From the NCBI RefSeq assembly GCF_030053395.1, contig NZ_JASGBH010000009.1:1-64000 (forward strand): a DNA stretch of 64,000 nucleotides, written 5' to 3'. This DNA is from Limnohabitans lacus. GTDB lineage: Bacteria; Pseudomonadota; Gammaproteobacteria; Burkholderiales; Burkholderiaceae_C. The notes below the pieces were generated by a model, which made no database searches, was not told the DNA's origin, and saw only the letters and a program-made list of their open reading frames with translations. Position numbers and translations under genes: made by a program. Below, piece by piece: positions 1 to 8,842 of the stretch. The stretch's first letter is position 1, and each line of letters opens with the position of its first letter.

Positions 1-71
1 AGCCGGAACATGCGTCCTGCCCACAGGTGCCGACGGTGTCGGCGTTGAGACCCTGTCCCCGATCAATTCAG

Positions 72-118
72 GTGGGGGAGTTTGAGGTGGCCATAAGTGG
101 GGGAATTTGGGTGGCCAT
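72..118. repeat. Two direct repeats, possible insertion-sequence end
   Basis: Two near-identical units of 22-23 bases (72-94 and 97-118) of the form GTGGGGGA-TTT-GGTGGCCAT stand in tandem. Multiple short terminal repeats of this kind are typical of IS21-family ends. No transposase is visible here, so this would be only the tip of an element lying to the left of the window. The assignment is by style only. Confidence 0.35.
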
Positions 119-185
119 CAGGGGCAGAATTCATGATCCAGTCCTTTGGCCTGATTCTCAACCTGTACTTTTGAGAGGAAAACTC

Positions 186-569
186 ATGAAATTAACTTCG
201 ACCACCTTCGCTTAAATGTTAATGGCATCGAGCATCGTATTCGCAGCAGACCAACATGACCATGGTCATGAAGACAAGACTTTACATGGAGGTTTAGTCA
301 CGGAAATCAAAAATGTGGATTACGAGCTCGTGGCCAAACCAGATGTGTTGCAGCTGTATTTACGCGATCACGGGAATCCATTTGATGTCAGCAAGGCAAC
401 TGCCAAAGTCACTTTGCTGTCAGGCAGTTATAAGCACGAGGTTGAACTGAAGTCGTCGAGTGACAAGTTGGAAGCCCAGGGCAGTTTCAAGGTTACGCCC
501 GGCACGAAGGTTGTCGCACAGGTGAGTCTTGCGGGCAAGCTGGCAACGGCGCTATTTGTTCTGAAATGA
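186..569 (+). pseudogene. Small His-rich periplasmic protein with stop codon in signal peptide
   Basis: From the ATG at 186, which has a good AGAGGAAA ribosome site, the frame reads MKLTSTTFA, then TAA (213-215), then MLMASSIVFA-ADQHDHGHE and on to 569. Without the stop this would be a normal secretory signal peptide with cleavage after A-F-A, followed by a mature domain of about 105 residues with a His-rich start (HDHGHE) and a beta-rich body. Similar small proteins occur beside heavy-metal efflux genes in Burkholderiales (family knowledge). One base change (TAA from TTA, CTA or similar) would restore it. Translation from the ATG at 216 would give a shortened signal peptide lacking the positive N-region. 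Metal binding is inferred from the His-rich stretch only. Confidence 0.6.
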
Positions 570-1077
570 CGTAAAGGCCAAGACGGACCTTCTTGGCCAC
601 CTTCTTTACATTACCCTATCCTCTTAAAAAAAATCAACAGACTTGAATAGCTGGAGCTGATTGATCTCAATGATTTCCGCTGCGACTGTGTGCCCCATGA
701 ACATGGCCCAAGCGGGTGGTTGACTCGTGATCCTGGCGCGATGCAGTAGACAACTCACTCAAGATGCCACATTGGCTGGTCATGGCTTATTTCACCTTAG
801 CTTTTGAAGGATTCATTTGAATCGTTATTTCAAGGATTACGGCGGTATTTAAAAGGCGACGATGCAATTTTTCCGTGAGGCGCGGCTACTTCAATGAGTT
901 GCACATTTCATGTGCGTAATCGGTCGAATTCTGTGCGAGCCGTTTTTGCCAGTCATGCTTCGCAGTCGCATTGCCGGATCGTTTCGACCTGACTATGGGG
1001 GATTTTGGTCAGCTCTTCAATAGTCATACTTGCAAATGAAGCGTCAGCAGTTTGGTTCGAGATGTCACATTAGCTGC
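570..1077. other. No gene seen
   Basis: About 500 bases between the periplasmic protein and the metal-type promoter. The composition is more AT-rich than the neighbours and no frame has convincing protein features. No repeat or structured RNA was recognised. Confidence 0.5.
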
Positions 1078-1108
1078 TTGACATTGTAGTGGCTACAGGG
1101 TGTCTAAT
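1078..1108 (+). promoter_or_regulatory. MerR-family-type promoter with 19-base spacer
   Basis: TTGACA at 1078-1083 and TCTAAT at 1103-1108 are separated by 19 bases, the overlong spacer diagnostic of MerR-family activation. The spacer holds the perfect dyad TGTAG-TGG-CTACA (1085-1097) followed by GGGTGT, very close to CadR/PbrR-type operators. It faces the adaptor gene at 1292, with a leader of about 180 bases. No merR-type gene lies beside it, so the regulator must act from elsewhere or has been lost. Confidence 0.7.
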
Positions 1109-1291
1109 CTGCTTGGTATGAAAGTGCTTATGAACTCAACTGAATAATGCTGTCGAGTTGACAGCTCCTGCGGCCTAGGGCGTGGCTGTGGAACGTCGCC
1201 CGCCTTGAGTGAGGGAGTGCACCAGCTTGTGAAGGTTGGGGTAGATTTCATAAATCCAATGGACGGGTTCCGGACTCAATGAAGGTGAAAA

Positions 1292-2359
1292 ATGACAAAA
1301 AAACTAAAAATCGCCTTGGCCGCCGTGTCGCTGATGGCTCTTGCCACTGCGGTCCTGGTGTGGGGACCATGGCGCGACAAAGGCCTTGGAGACGGTTTCG
1401 TCAGCGGCAATGGACGCATTGAGGCAACCGAAATCGCTGTTGCTACCAAGCTTGCCGGGAGAGTTAAAGATATCTTGGTCAGTGAAGGCCAGTTCGTCAA
1501 GGCAGGCCAGCAGTTGGCGCACATGGAAATCGAGAGCCTGCAGGCGCAACGCGCGGAAGCGCAGGCACGGCTGCAGCAGGCCCACGAAGCCGTCAGCGGC
1601 GCCGAGGCGCAGGTGGCCCTGCGTCAGAGCGACTACCAAGCCGCATTGGCCTTAGTGGCGCAACGGGAAAGTGACCTTGACGCCGCGCAACGTCGCTTAC
1701 CACGCTCGGAGAAGCTGGCCAAGGATGGGTTCTTCTCTGGCCAGACGCTTGATGAAGACCGCGCTCGCGTGCGCAGCCTGCAAGCCGCCGTGGCGGCTGC
1801 CCGCGCTCAAGCCTCAGCTGCCCAAGCTGGTATTGCTGCTGCGCGCACCCAGGTGTCCGGCTCAAAGGCTAATGTCAGGGCGCTGGATGCCACGTTGGAT
1901 CGAATCGATGTAGAGCTGGCCGACAGCGCTCTTAAGGCACCGCGCGACGGACGTGTGCAGTATCTGGTTGCGCACCCCGGGGAGGTCGTGGGTCCAGGCG
2001 GGCGCGTGCTCAACCTGATCGACCTGTCTGACGTCTACATGACGTTCTTTTTGCCCGAAACCGTGGCTGGCCGGGTGGCGCTCGGCAGCGAGGTGCGCAT
2101 CCTGCTCGATGCCGCCCCGCAGTATGTGATTCCTGCCAAGGTTTCATTCGTGGCTAGTTCCGCACAGTTCACACCGAAGTCGGTGGAGACGGCGAGTGAA
2201 CGGCAGAAGCTGATGTTCCGCGTGCGGGCTCAGATCGACCGCGACTTGCTTTTGCGTCATCTGGAGCAGGTCAAGACGGGCTTGCCGGGCGTTGCTTGGC
2301 TCAAGCTTGATGCCAATGCACCGTGGCCAGCACAGATGGCCGTGAAGGTCGGGCAGTGA
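1292..2359 (+). CDS. HlyD-family efflux adaptor, YhiI-like
   Basis: A 355-residue membrane-fusion protein. The N-terminal membrane anchor (residues about 4-25) is followed by a lipoyl-type half motif ([18 protein letters not shown]), a long alpha-helical coiled-coil hairpin (about 70-180) and the second lipoyl half plus beta-barrel (about 185-340). It would link an inner-membrane ABC exporter to the outer membrane. Its pairing with an RbbA-like ABC protein overlapping by four bases matches the yhiI-rbbA arrangement of enterobacteria. GAAGGTG precedes the ATG. It probably responds to metal through the MerR-type promoter upstream. Because the ABC partner is cut, the pump is unlikely to work. 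Confidence 0.85.
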   Translation: MTKKLKIALAAVSLMALATAVLVWGPWRDKGLGDGFVSGNGRIEATEIAVATKLAGRVKDILVSEGQFVKAGQQLAHMEIESLQAQRAEAQARLQQAHEAVSGAEAQVALRQSDYQAALALVAQRESDLDAAQRRLPRSEKLAKDGFFSGQTLDEDRARVRSLQAAVAAARAQASAAQAGIAAARTQVSGSKANVRALDATLDRIDVELADSALKAPRDGRVQYLVAHPGEVVGPGGRVLNLIDLSDVYMTFFLPETVAGRVALGSEVRILLDAAPQYVIPAKVSFVASSAQFTPKSVETASERQKLMFRVRAQIDRDLLLRHLEQVKTGLPGVAWLKLDANAPWPAQMAVKVGQ

Positions 2360-2943
2360 CACAGGCGCAAGTGTTGACCCCGGTCGCTCGGCTGTCAGGG
2401 GTGAGCCTGCACTACAAGAAGGCAATCGCACTCGAAGAGGTGACGCTGGACCTACCCGCTGCTTGCATGGTCGGCGTGATCGGTCCAGATGGCGTGGGCA
2501 AATCCAGCCTGCTGGCCTTGATCGCCGGTGCGCGTGAGATTCAGCGGGGTCGTATCGAAGTGCTGGGTGGCGATATGGCAAAGCGTCAGCATCGCCAAAA
2601 GGTGTGCCCGAACATCGCCTACATGCCCCAAGGATTAGGCAAGAACCTCTACCCCACCTTGTCGGTCGAAGAAAATCTGCAATTCTTCGCCCGCCTGTTC
2701 GGCCACGAAGCCGCTGAGCGCCGTCGTCGCATCGATGAACTCACCCGCAGCACTGGCCTCTACCCATTTTTGAACCGACCGGTCGGCAAGTTGTCCGGCG
2801 GCATGAAGCAAAAGCTTGGGCTGTGCTGTGCGCTCATCCACGATCCGGATCTGCTGATTCTTGACGAGCCAACCACCGGCGTAGATCCGCTAGCCCGCGC
2901 ACAGTTCTGGGACCTGATTGCCAGTAGCCGCTTTGGCGGTTGA
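2356..2943 (+). pseudogene. rbbA: RbbA-like ABC ATPase, 5' fragment
   Basis: It starts at GTG 2356, overlapping the adaptor stop (GTGA). The first ATP-binding domain is complete through Walker A (GPDGVGKSS), signature (LSGGMKQK) and Walker B ([13 protein letters not shown]). The sequence then stops being RbbA-like after FWDLIA, near 2925. Full RbbA proteins have about 900 residues (two ATPase domains plus a permease); here about 190 remain. The junction falls exactly where the truncated hipA sequence of the prophage begins, so the prophage-side rearrangement cut the gene. Confidence 0.8.
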
Positions 2944-3127
2944 GATCGGGAGAGACATCGAAGAACTGGGCATCTGCCAGCCAACCGTCGCTGTAGGCGA
3001 ATTGAGAGAACTCCCGTTGGCCGTCCTTGACGAAGATGAGCCGTCCCAGCGGTTTTTCCGCTTTGCCAAGAAAGACGTCCAGCTGGGTGCGCTGGCTCGC
3101 CTGTTTGAAAGCAGGTTTTGTGGCCAT
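2926..3127 (-). pseudogene. HipA-type kinase, N-terminal fragment, copy 1
   Basis: It starts at ATG 3127, overlapping the hipB stop (TGATG). About 67 residues match the second copy (26890-27283): QLDVFLGKAEKPLGRLIF, then FSQFAYSDGWLADAQFF, then SPDL-RQSGY. These belong to the N-terminal subdomain of HipA-family serine kinases, which normally have about 400-440 residues and phosphorylate glutamyl-tRNA synthetase or related targets. The frame is cut at the rbbA junction, so no kinase domain remains. Confidence 0.75.
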
Positions 3128-3462
3128 CAAAACGCTCCTGACTCTGGCGACTTACGGGACTTGCGAACGCGCTGGGGCAACTTTTCATCCATCAAGGTCA
3201 GACCAATGGTGTCCTGGGGGGTGTCTAGCAGTTGATCGAGTTTGTCGAGCTCGCCAAACACCTGCAAGGCCCGGGCGAAATGAACCAGTGCGGTGCCAGG
3301 GTGGCCAGCCTCCATTCGCCGCACGGTGTGGGCGGATGCGCCAATGCGTTCTGCCAGATCTTCCTGTGTCAGGTGCCTGCGCCGACGCGCAAGCGAAATC
3401 GCCTGGCCCAGACGGGTCAGGCTGCGCGTGACAGGCAGCGGTGCAGGAGATAAGGATTTCAT
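3127..3462 (-). CDS. HipB-like XRE-family regulator, copy 1
   Basis: 111 residues with one helix-turn-helix (RRHLTQEDLAERIGASAHTV, about residues 28-47, followed by RRMEAG) and a C-terminal tail of the HipB antitoxin type. It would repress its own promoter and, in an intact system, bind HipA. It faces the early prophage genes across a conserved array of AGTTCC repeats, a position normally held by a phage repressor. The copy at 27283-27618 differs by only a few residues. With hipA cut it has no toxin to neutralise but may still act as a repressor. Confidence 0.8.
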   Translation of the reverse strand: MKSLSPAPLPVTRSLTRLGQAISLARRRRHLTQEDLAERIGASAHTVRRMEAGHPGTALVHFARALQVFGELDKLDQLLDTPQDTIGLTLMDEKLPQRVRKSRKSPESGAF

Positions 3463-3602
3463 TTAAGGCGAATTTTATGGCGTTCTATCAATTTTAGCAA
3501 CGCATATATGCATGTTTATTTGGATTTGGCTATGAAATTTACTCTGCTATTGGGAGGTGGCCGATCCAACGCGTCCTGCTCATCGAGCATCAGGTCGGGA
3601 TT

Positions 3603-3655
3603 AAGGAACTGGAGATATCGCCAAAGTTCCTTGATCAGTTCCTTATCAGTTCCCC
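3603..3655. repeat. Array of four AGTTCC(TT) sites in prophage control region
   Basis: AAGGAACT at 3603-3610 is inverted relative to AGTTCCTT at 3625-3632 and 3637-3644 and AGTTCCCC at 3648-3655. The direct copies are spaced 11-12 bases apart, about one helical turn. The same array with the same spacing is kept in the second module (27780-27832), although flanking bases differ. It lies between hipB and the first early gene, so it is probably an operator array or replication-type iteron set. Confidence 0.6.
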
Positions 3656-3708
3656 ATTGATTTTCTGAAATAGCAGCGTTGTCCCCCAACTCTTCGAAAG
3701 GAGTGACC

Positions 3709-3978
3709 ATGCTGCTAGCAACACCAGCGCCCTTGGTGCCGAATCGTCTCGGTGCCGCGATCCCCGAGCCTGCCAATCCCCCTCGTCAAGTCCTCAGCGA
3801 GGTCGATCTGGCCGTGCGCTGGGGGATGAGCCCCAAGACCCTCCAACGTTGGCGAATGGAAGGGCGCGGGCCGCACTACCTGAAGCTCGGCAAGCGGGTG
3901 AACTATCCCCTCAATGCCGTGATCGCCTTCGAGAACTTCGTCCAGCACGTCTCCACATCGCAACGTGCCCCCGCCTGA
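3709..3978 (+). CDS. Small helix-turn-helix DNA-binding protein (excisionase/AlpA type), copy 1
   Basis: 89 residues. The start ATG 3709 is set by GAAAGGAG seven bases upstream and by the matching start in copy 2. The core VDLAVRWGMSPKTLQRWR followed by LKLGKRVNYPLNAVIAFE is the winged-helix pattern of AlpA/Xis-type small DNA-binding proteins. As first early gene it may control phage gene expression or excision. The exact target is not known. Confidence 0.7.
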   Translation: MLLATPAPLVPNRLGAAIPEPANPPRQVLSEVDLAVRWGMSPKTLQRWRMEGRGPHYLKLGKRVNYPLNAVIAFENFVQHVSTSQRAPA

Positions 3979-3989
3979 GGAATAGCCCC

Positions 3990-4475
3990 ATGAACCACCT
4001 TCAACTTCAACAGGCGGCGCTGCCCGACCTCTCCGAGAGCCAGATCAGCCGTCTGCCCAAAGACCAGCTGGCCCATTTCAGCAACGCGGTGCAGCAGCTC
4101 CATGACTGGACGCTGCAGATGCGTGGCCGGATCAACCGGGCCATGGAAATTCGTTACGCCGACCAGATCCGCCATGCCGCAAGTCTTGGCCAGGAGGAAG
4201 CGGCCAGGTTCCGCATCGATGACGGTGACCTGCAGATCGATGTCTCGCAACCCAAAGAAATCGTCTGGGACCAGCAGCACCTGTCCCAGATCGCCGAACG
4301 GATGGTCGTTGCCGGTGACCGGGTGCAGGACTTCATGCAGGTCCAGTTCTCGGTGGCCGAGCAGGACTATGCCCGCTGGCACCCGCTGCTGCGCGCGGCC
4401 TTCCAGCCAGCCCGCAAGGAGCTGATCACCGAACCCACCTTCCAGATCCGCTGGGTCGGCGATGTCCAGCTTTGA
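3990..4475 (+). CDS. Prophage early protein of unknown function, copy 1
   Basis: 161 residues, mostly helical, with no motif recognised. It begins MNHLQLQQAALPDLSESQ. Copy 2 (28168-28653) is almost identical in protein sequence, whereas DNA differences fall mainly at third codon positions, so it has been under selection. It stands between a small DNA-binding protein and a probable single-strand-binding or recombination protein, so a role in phage replication or recombination is inferred from position only. Confidence 0.6.
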   Translation: MNHLQLQQAALPDLSESQISRLPKDQLAHFSNAVQQLHDWTLQMRGRINRAMEIRYADQIRHAASLGQEEAARFRIDDGDLQIDVSQPKEIVWDQQHLSQIAERMVVAGDRVQDFMQVQFSVAEQDYARWHPLLRAAFQPARKELITEPTFQIRWVGDVQL

Positions 4476-4531
4476 GCCGCTGGCAGCCCGAACCAACTCG
4501 AACACAACCCGCAATCAACAGGAAAACTTCA

Positions 4532-5266
4532 ATGAACCACGACAGCTATAACCAGGCCGCGACCTATGGCCAATCTTCGACCCACGGCGCACCGGGCACC
4601 TGGTGTGACTTCAATGACGCCGATGCCCAGCAAGGCGAGTTCAACCTGATCCCTAAAGGCACCCAGGCCTTGGTGCGCATGGCCATCAAACCCGGTGGCT
4701 ATGACGATGCCAGCAGGGGCTGGACGGGCGGCTACGCCACAGCATCGGATGAAACCGGCGCGGTGTTCCTCTCTTGTGAATTCGTGCTGCTCACAGGCCC
4801 GTTTGCCAAGCGAAAGATCTGGAGCAATGTTGGCCTGCACTCCAACAAGGGCCCGACCTGGGCGCAGATGGGGCGCAGTTTCATCAAGGCGGTGCTCAAC
4901 AGTTCGCGCAACATTCACCCCGATGACGCATCCCCCGAGGCGCAGCGTGCCCGTCAGATCCGCAGCTTTGGTGACCTCGATGGGGCTGAATTCGCAGCCC
5001 GTATCGGCATTGAAAAGGACGGGCAGGGCGAGTACCGCAACATCATCCGATTGGTGATTGAGCCCGATCACAAGGAATATGCAGAGCTGATGCAGACCAA
5101 GCTGCAACGCGAGGGGGGCATGGGCGGGGGCTCTGGTGGGGGCCACGGCTCCGGTGGGGCCCCGGCAGCGGCAGTTCCCGCATCAGCGGCTCCAGCCCCC
5201 CAGCCTGGGGCCAGCTACCCCCCCCGTCCCAGCAACGCGCAGTCTCGGCCTGCTTGGGCGCAGTGA
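4532..5266 (+). CDS. Probable phage single-strand DNA-binding/recombination accessory protein, copy 1
   Basis: 244 residues. A beta-rich N-terminal domain (about 30-200) is followed by a Gly/Ser/Ala/Pro-rich tail (GGGSGGGHGSGGAP and on), an architecture like SSB-type proteins with a flexible linker. It resembles the DUF669-like phage proteins that accompany recombinases, but this is a judgement from fold style and position. ATG 4532 is preceded by AGGAAAA; a longer frame from 4472 lacks support because copy 2 starts at the equivalent position. Confidence 0.5.
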   Translation: MNHDSYNQAATYGQSSTHGAPGTWCDFNDADAQQGEFNLIPKGTQALVRMAIKPGGYDDASRGWTGGYATASDETGAVFLSCEFVLLTGPFAKRKIWSNVGLHSNKGPTWAQMGRSFIKAVLNSSRNIHPDDASPEAQRARQIRSFGDLDGAEFAARIGIEKDGQGEYRNIIRLVIEPDHKEYAELMQTKLQREGGMGGGSGGGHGSGGAPAAAVPASAAPAPQPGASYPPRPSNAQSRPAWAQ

Positions 5267-5278
5267 TGGCGGCTGTGC

Positions 5279-5707
5279 ATGAAATGCTGGGTATGTTCCC
5301 GTCAAGCCAAAGGCTTCGGCCATGTGGATCTTCGCTTCAAGGTGGGGCACCCCAAGCGGTATCCCATCGACTGGATCTTCTGCTCGTTGCGCTGTCAGGC
5401 CTGTTTCCACCGGCTTTACGCAGCCGGTGTGCGCTGCCTCGAGCGCGAGGGCGTCTTGCCAACAGGAGCTGGCGTGATTGATCCATCGCAAGCCGAGCTG
5501 GCCGCCATGCAGCAGTGCCTCAAGCCGCTGGGCGAGGCAGCCAGCGAGATCGGCATGGACCGACCGCTGTCGAGCTACACCCAGCAAGAGGCCCTGCGGC
5601 TGATCAATGCCGTGGTCACGACCTATGTCGAGACCATGGTGCAAGAGCACGAACGCAGCAAGTACCCGCCCGTTCGCATGCAACTGGACACATCGCCCAC
5701 GGGCTGA
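5279..5707 (+). CDS. Small Cys-rich phage protein (DUF6511-like), copy 1
   Basis: 142 residues. The N-terminal zinc-finger-like pattern CWVC...FCSLRCQACFH (residues 3-45) is followed by a helical C-terminal half. I recall this pattern as DUF6511, but that name is from memory. It is closely matched by copy 2 at 29404-29844. It is likely co-transcribed with the preceding gene (12 bases apart). Function unknown; metal binding by the four cysteines is likely. Confidence 0.6.
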   Translation: MKCWVCSRQAKGFGHVDLRFKVGHPKRYPIDWIFCSLRCQACFHRLYAAGVRCLEREGVLPTGAGVIDPSQAELAAMQQCLKPLGEAASEIGMDRPLSSYTQQEALRLINAVVTTYVETMVQEHERSKYPPVRMQLDTSPTG

Positions 5708-5794
5708 GTGTCCTGATCTACCGGGACACCTCCCGGATCCTATTTCTTCAACCAATGCGGGTGGCTCAAACCACCTGCAGGGACGACTGTTTTC

Positions 5795-6091
5795 ATGAAC
5801 AACACCAATTCAACGATTTCCGCAGCATTGCAGTCGCCATCTGCAGCCGGTGACACCACGGATGAGCCATTCGTGACAGCCGAGCAGGCATCAACAGCAC
5901 TGAATTTGCCGCTGTATTACTTCCTCGACGCCCGCAAGCGGGCAGCCCTCGGGATCCCGTATTACTCCATCAGTCGCCTGGTGCGTTATCGCCTGCGGGA
6001 GCTGCACAAGTGGCAGGTCCGGTACGCCGCCGAGCAGGCGGCGCTAGCGGCGAATCAGGCAAAAGCTCCAGTAGGGGGTGCGCATGCTTGA
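5795..6091 (+). CDS. Small HTH/excisionase-like protein, copy 1
   Basis: 98 residues. FVTAEQASTALNLPLYYF followed by YYSISRLVRYRLRELHKWQ is a MerR/Xis-type winged-helix pattern as in phage DNA-binding proteins. The stop overlaps the primase start by eight bases, so translation is coupled. The counterpart in the second module is at 29919-30206. It may help load or regulate the primase-helicase; this is inferred from coupling only. Confidence 0.65.
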   Translation: MNNTNSTISAALQSPSAAGDTTDEPFVTAEQASTALNLPLYYFLDARKRAALGIPYYSISRLVRYRLRELHKWQVRYAAEQAALAANQAKAPVGGAHA

Positions 6092-8402
6092 TTTCAACGA
6101 TGCGCCTGGTGGCAAAGCGCGCAAGGCGCCAGAGGACGGTGCAACTGCTGCCCGAGAAAAAGATGAAATCCGCGCGGCCCTGAACGACCAGTTGCCCCTG
6201 CTGGCTCTGGACATCTGGCCCTCAGGCAAGCGTCGCCAGAACAAATACCTGGTGGGGGACGTGATGGGTGGCCCGGGCGACAGCCTGGAGCTACTACTGT
6301 CTGGACCCAAGGCGGGCCTGTGGACAGACCGTGCCACGGACGAGGGCGGAGACATCCTGGACCTCATCGCCCGTTACTACAACCTCGATGTGCAGGCCCA
6401 GTTCCCGCAGGTGCTCGAACGGGCCAGAAGCTGGCTCGGTCGTGTTTCGGCCATGCCAGCCAGCGCCGTCGCTGAAAGCAAGGCCAAGCCACCAGCCGTG
6501 GATGAGCTCGGCCCCGCAACGGCCAAGTGGGACTACCAGGACGCAAGCGGCAAACTGATTGCCGTCGTGTACCGCTACGACCCCGAGCCCGGCCGCAAGG
6601 AGTTCAGACCCTGGGATGTGCGTCGCCGAAAGATGACCCCGCCCGAGCCTCGTCCGCTGTACAACCAGCCGGGCATGCTCAAGGCCGAGCAGGTTGTGAT
6701 GGTCGAAGGCGAGAAGTGCGCGCAGGCCCTGATCGACCTGGGTGTGTGTGCCACCACGGCCATGCATGGTGCCAATGCCCCGGTAGCCAAGACGGACTGG
6801 TCTCCTCTGTCGGGCAAGCACGTCCTCATCTGGCCAGATCGGGACAAGCCCGGCTGGCACTACGCCGACCAGGCATCGCAGGCCATCTTGCAGGCAGGGG
6901 CCCGGTCGTGCGTGATCCTGCAGCCTCCGGCAGAAAAGCCCGAAGGCTGGGATGCGGCCGATGCGGTGCTCGATGGCTTTGACATCGCTGGGTTTCTGGC
7001 CGTGGGCGAACGTGTCCCGGTGGTGCAGCAGACCGATGTCCTTGCCCCCTTGCAGCTGGTCGATGGCATCGACTACACCAACGAGGATGGGCTGGACATG
7101 GCCTTTTCTCATCAGTTCGCCGAGGACTGGCGCTACTGCGCGCCCTGGGGCAAGTGGCTCGTGTGGAACGGTGTTCGCTGGAACGTCGACAAGTCCCTGT
7201 ACGTGATGTACCTCTCGCGCCTGATGTGCCGGATGGCATCGATCCACGCCGATGGTTCCAAGCTCAAGGGACGACTCGCCAGCGCTGGAACGGTCTCCGC
7301 GATCGAGCGGCTTGCCCGTTCGGATGTGCGCCACAGCGCCACGGTCGAGGAGTGGGATGCCCATGCATGGCTGCTCAACACCCCGGGCGGCATCGTTGAT
7401 CTGCGCACGGGCGCCCGTGGGCCCCATGACCGTGGGCGGCGCATGACCAAGGTGACCACGGCCACGCCGCAAGGCGAGTGTCCGGTCTGGCGTAACTTTC
7501 TGGTGAACGTGACAGGAGGCGATGAGGAGCTACAGGTTTACCTGCAGCGTGTGGTGGGCTACTGCCTGACCGGCGACATCAGCACCCACGCATTGTTCTT
7601 TCTGTACGGCACGGGGGCTAACGGCAAGTCAGTGTTCGTGAACGTGATCTCCACGGTGCTGGGCGACTATGCAGCCAACGCGCCGATGGACACTTTCATG
7701 GAGTCGCGCTCGGACCGGCATCCCACCGATCTGGCCGGTCTGCGCGGTGCCCGTTTCGTCTCGGCGACAGAAACCGAGCAGGGCAGGCGCTGGAACGAAT
7801 CCAAGATCAAGGCGATCACGGGTGGTGACGACATCACGGCCCGCCTGATGCACCAGGACTTCTTCACCTACAGGCCGCAGTTCAAGCTCCTGATTGCTGG
7901 CAACCACAAGCCCGCGATCCGCAACATCGACGAGGCCATGCGCCGCCGCATGCACCTGATCCCTTTCACGATCACGGTCCCCCCGGAAAAGCGCGATCCC
8001 TTGCTCACCGAGAAGCTCCTGGCTGAACGGGATGGAATTCTGGCCTGGGCCGTGCAGGGATGCCTGCTCTGGCAGAGCCAGGGTCTCAAACAGCCCCAGT
8101 CTGTGATGGCCGCAACCGAAGAGTACTTCGAGGCCGAGGACGCCATGGGCCGGTGGATTGCCGAGCGCTGCAACCTGGGGCCCAGCCTCAAGGCACTGAC
8201 AGCCACGCTTTTCAACGACTGGAAGCAGTGGTCAGAGCTCAGTGGCGAATACACAGGCACGCAGCGCCGGTTTTCGGATGCCTTGCTGGCCAGACGTTTG
8301 GACAAGTGGCGCAACACCATGGGTGTGCGTGGCTACCAGGGCATCGACCTCAAACAGCCCACTGCCTTGCCTTCCAGGTCCTATCCCTACAACGATGATT
8401 GA
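6084..8402 (+). CDS. P4-type phage primase-helicase
   Basis: 772 residues. An N-terminal zinc-free primase-associated region is followed by a TOPRIM-type primase domain (VMVEGEK near residue 210, WPDRDKPG near 255) and a C-terminal SF3/P4-alpha helicase domain with Walker A (GTGANGKS), Walker B-type region (FVSATETEQG) and the motif C-like LLIAGNHKP. It would unwind and prime phage or satellite replication. ATG 6084 is chosen over GTG 6078 because the AGGGGG ribosome site is then five bases away. In the second module only the first codons remain (30199-30241), so this is the only full copy. Confidence 0.9.
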   Translation: MLDFNDAPGGKARKAPEDGATAAREKDEIRAALNDQLPLLALDIWPSGKRRQNKYLVGDVMGGPGDSLELLLSGPKAGLWTDRATDEGGDILDLIARYYNLDVQAQFPQVLERARSWLGRVSAMPASAVAESKAKPPAVDELGPATAKWDYQDASGKLIAVVYRYDPEPGRKEFRPWDVRRRKMTPPEPRPLYNQPGMLKAEQVVMVEGEKCAQALIDLGVCATTAMHGANAPVAKTDWSPLSGKHVLIWPDRDKPGWHYADQASQAILQAGARSCVILQPPAEKPEGWDAADAVLDGFDIAGFLAVGERVPVVQQTDVLAPLQLVDGIDYTNEDGLDMAFSHQFAEDWRYCAPWGKWLVWNGVRWNVDKSLYVMYLSRLMCRMASIHADGSKLKGRLASAGTVSAIERLARSDVRHSATVEEWDAHAWLLNTPGGIVDLRTGARGPHDRGRRMTKVTTATPQGECPVWRNFLVNVTGGDEELQVYLQRVVGYCLTGDISTHALFFLYGTGANGKSVFVNVISTVLGDYAANAPMDTFMESRSDRHPTDLAGLRGARFVSATETEQGRRWNESKIKAITGGDDITARLMHQDFFTYRPQFKLLIAGNHKPAIRNIDEAMRRRMHLIPFTITVPPEKRDPLLTEKLLAERDGILAWAVQGCLLWQSQGLKQPQSVMAATEEYFEAEDAMGRWIAERCNLGPSLKALTATLFNDWKQWSELSGEYTGTQRRFSDALLARRLDKWRNTMGVRGYQGIDLKQPTALPSRSYPYNDD

Positions 8403-8414
8403 GAGAAAAATTCA

Positions 8415-8615
8415 ATGAAAAAGATTTCAGAAATCGGCTTTCCGACGCTACTGACGGGTCATTACATTGGTTCTTTACGCGGGCGCGTAGACGCGCATAA
8501 AGAGGTGGAGTGTTATCCACCGTCAAGAGCGTCGGTCACATTGTCAAAACCGGACAAGTCCGCTTTTGACTTTCCAGCGGCGCATCGGAATATTTCGTTT
8601 GGAGGGCAGGTATGA
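8415..8615 (+). CDS. Short phage protein, unknown
   Basis: 66 residues starting 12 bases after the primase stop, with GAGAGAAAA upstream. The stop overlaps the next start (ATGA). No motif is recognised. Coding is supported only by tight packing with both neighbours. Confidence 0.4.
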   Translation: MKKISEIGFPTLLTGHYIGSLRGRVDAHKEVECYPPSRASVTLSKPDKSAFDFPAAHRNISFGGQV

Positions 8616-8842
8616 AGATCCCTCCAGCGCGTTACCCATCGCCCCTTGGGCGCCTGCAGGCCACTCCCATGGATGTCGAGGCGACCAAGCGCCAGGGATG
8701 GCGCGAACAGCACATCCTGGTCATCTCCCATGATGACGAGCGCCTGGACTTTCTGGAGCGCCAGCTCATTCGCAGCATTGGCGAGCGGCTCTATGGTCAA
8801 GGCCATGGACAGGGTCAACCCAAGGGAGGTGGCCATGGTTGA
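8612..8842 (+). CDS. Short phage protein, unknown
   Basis: 76 residues with overlapping start and stop on both sides and a GGAGGG ribosome site. The middle is helical and charged (DDERLDFLERQLIRSIGERL) and the tail is Gly/His-rich (YGQGHGQGQPKGGGHG). No family recognised. The overlaps suggest one translationally coupled late-early operon. Confidence 0.5.
   Translation: MKIPPARYPSPLGRLQATPMDVEATKRQGWREQHILVISHDDERLDFLERQLIRSIGERLYGQGHGQGQPKGGGHG

Noticed and set aside
27..215. Open frame ending in the signal peptide start
   Set aside because: Only its last nine codons belong to the real gene (start ATG 186); the rest is repeat sequence.
3603..3655. Possible CRISPR-like array
   Set aside because: Units are eight bases with 3-14 base gaps, no spacer-sized intervals and no cas genes; better explained as an operator or iteron array.
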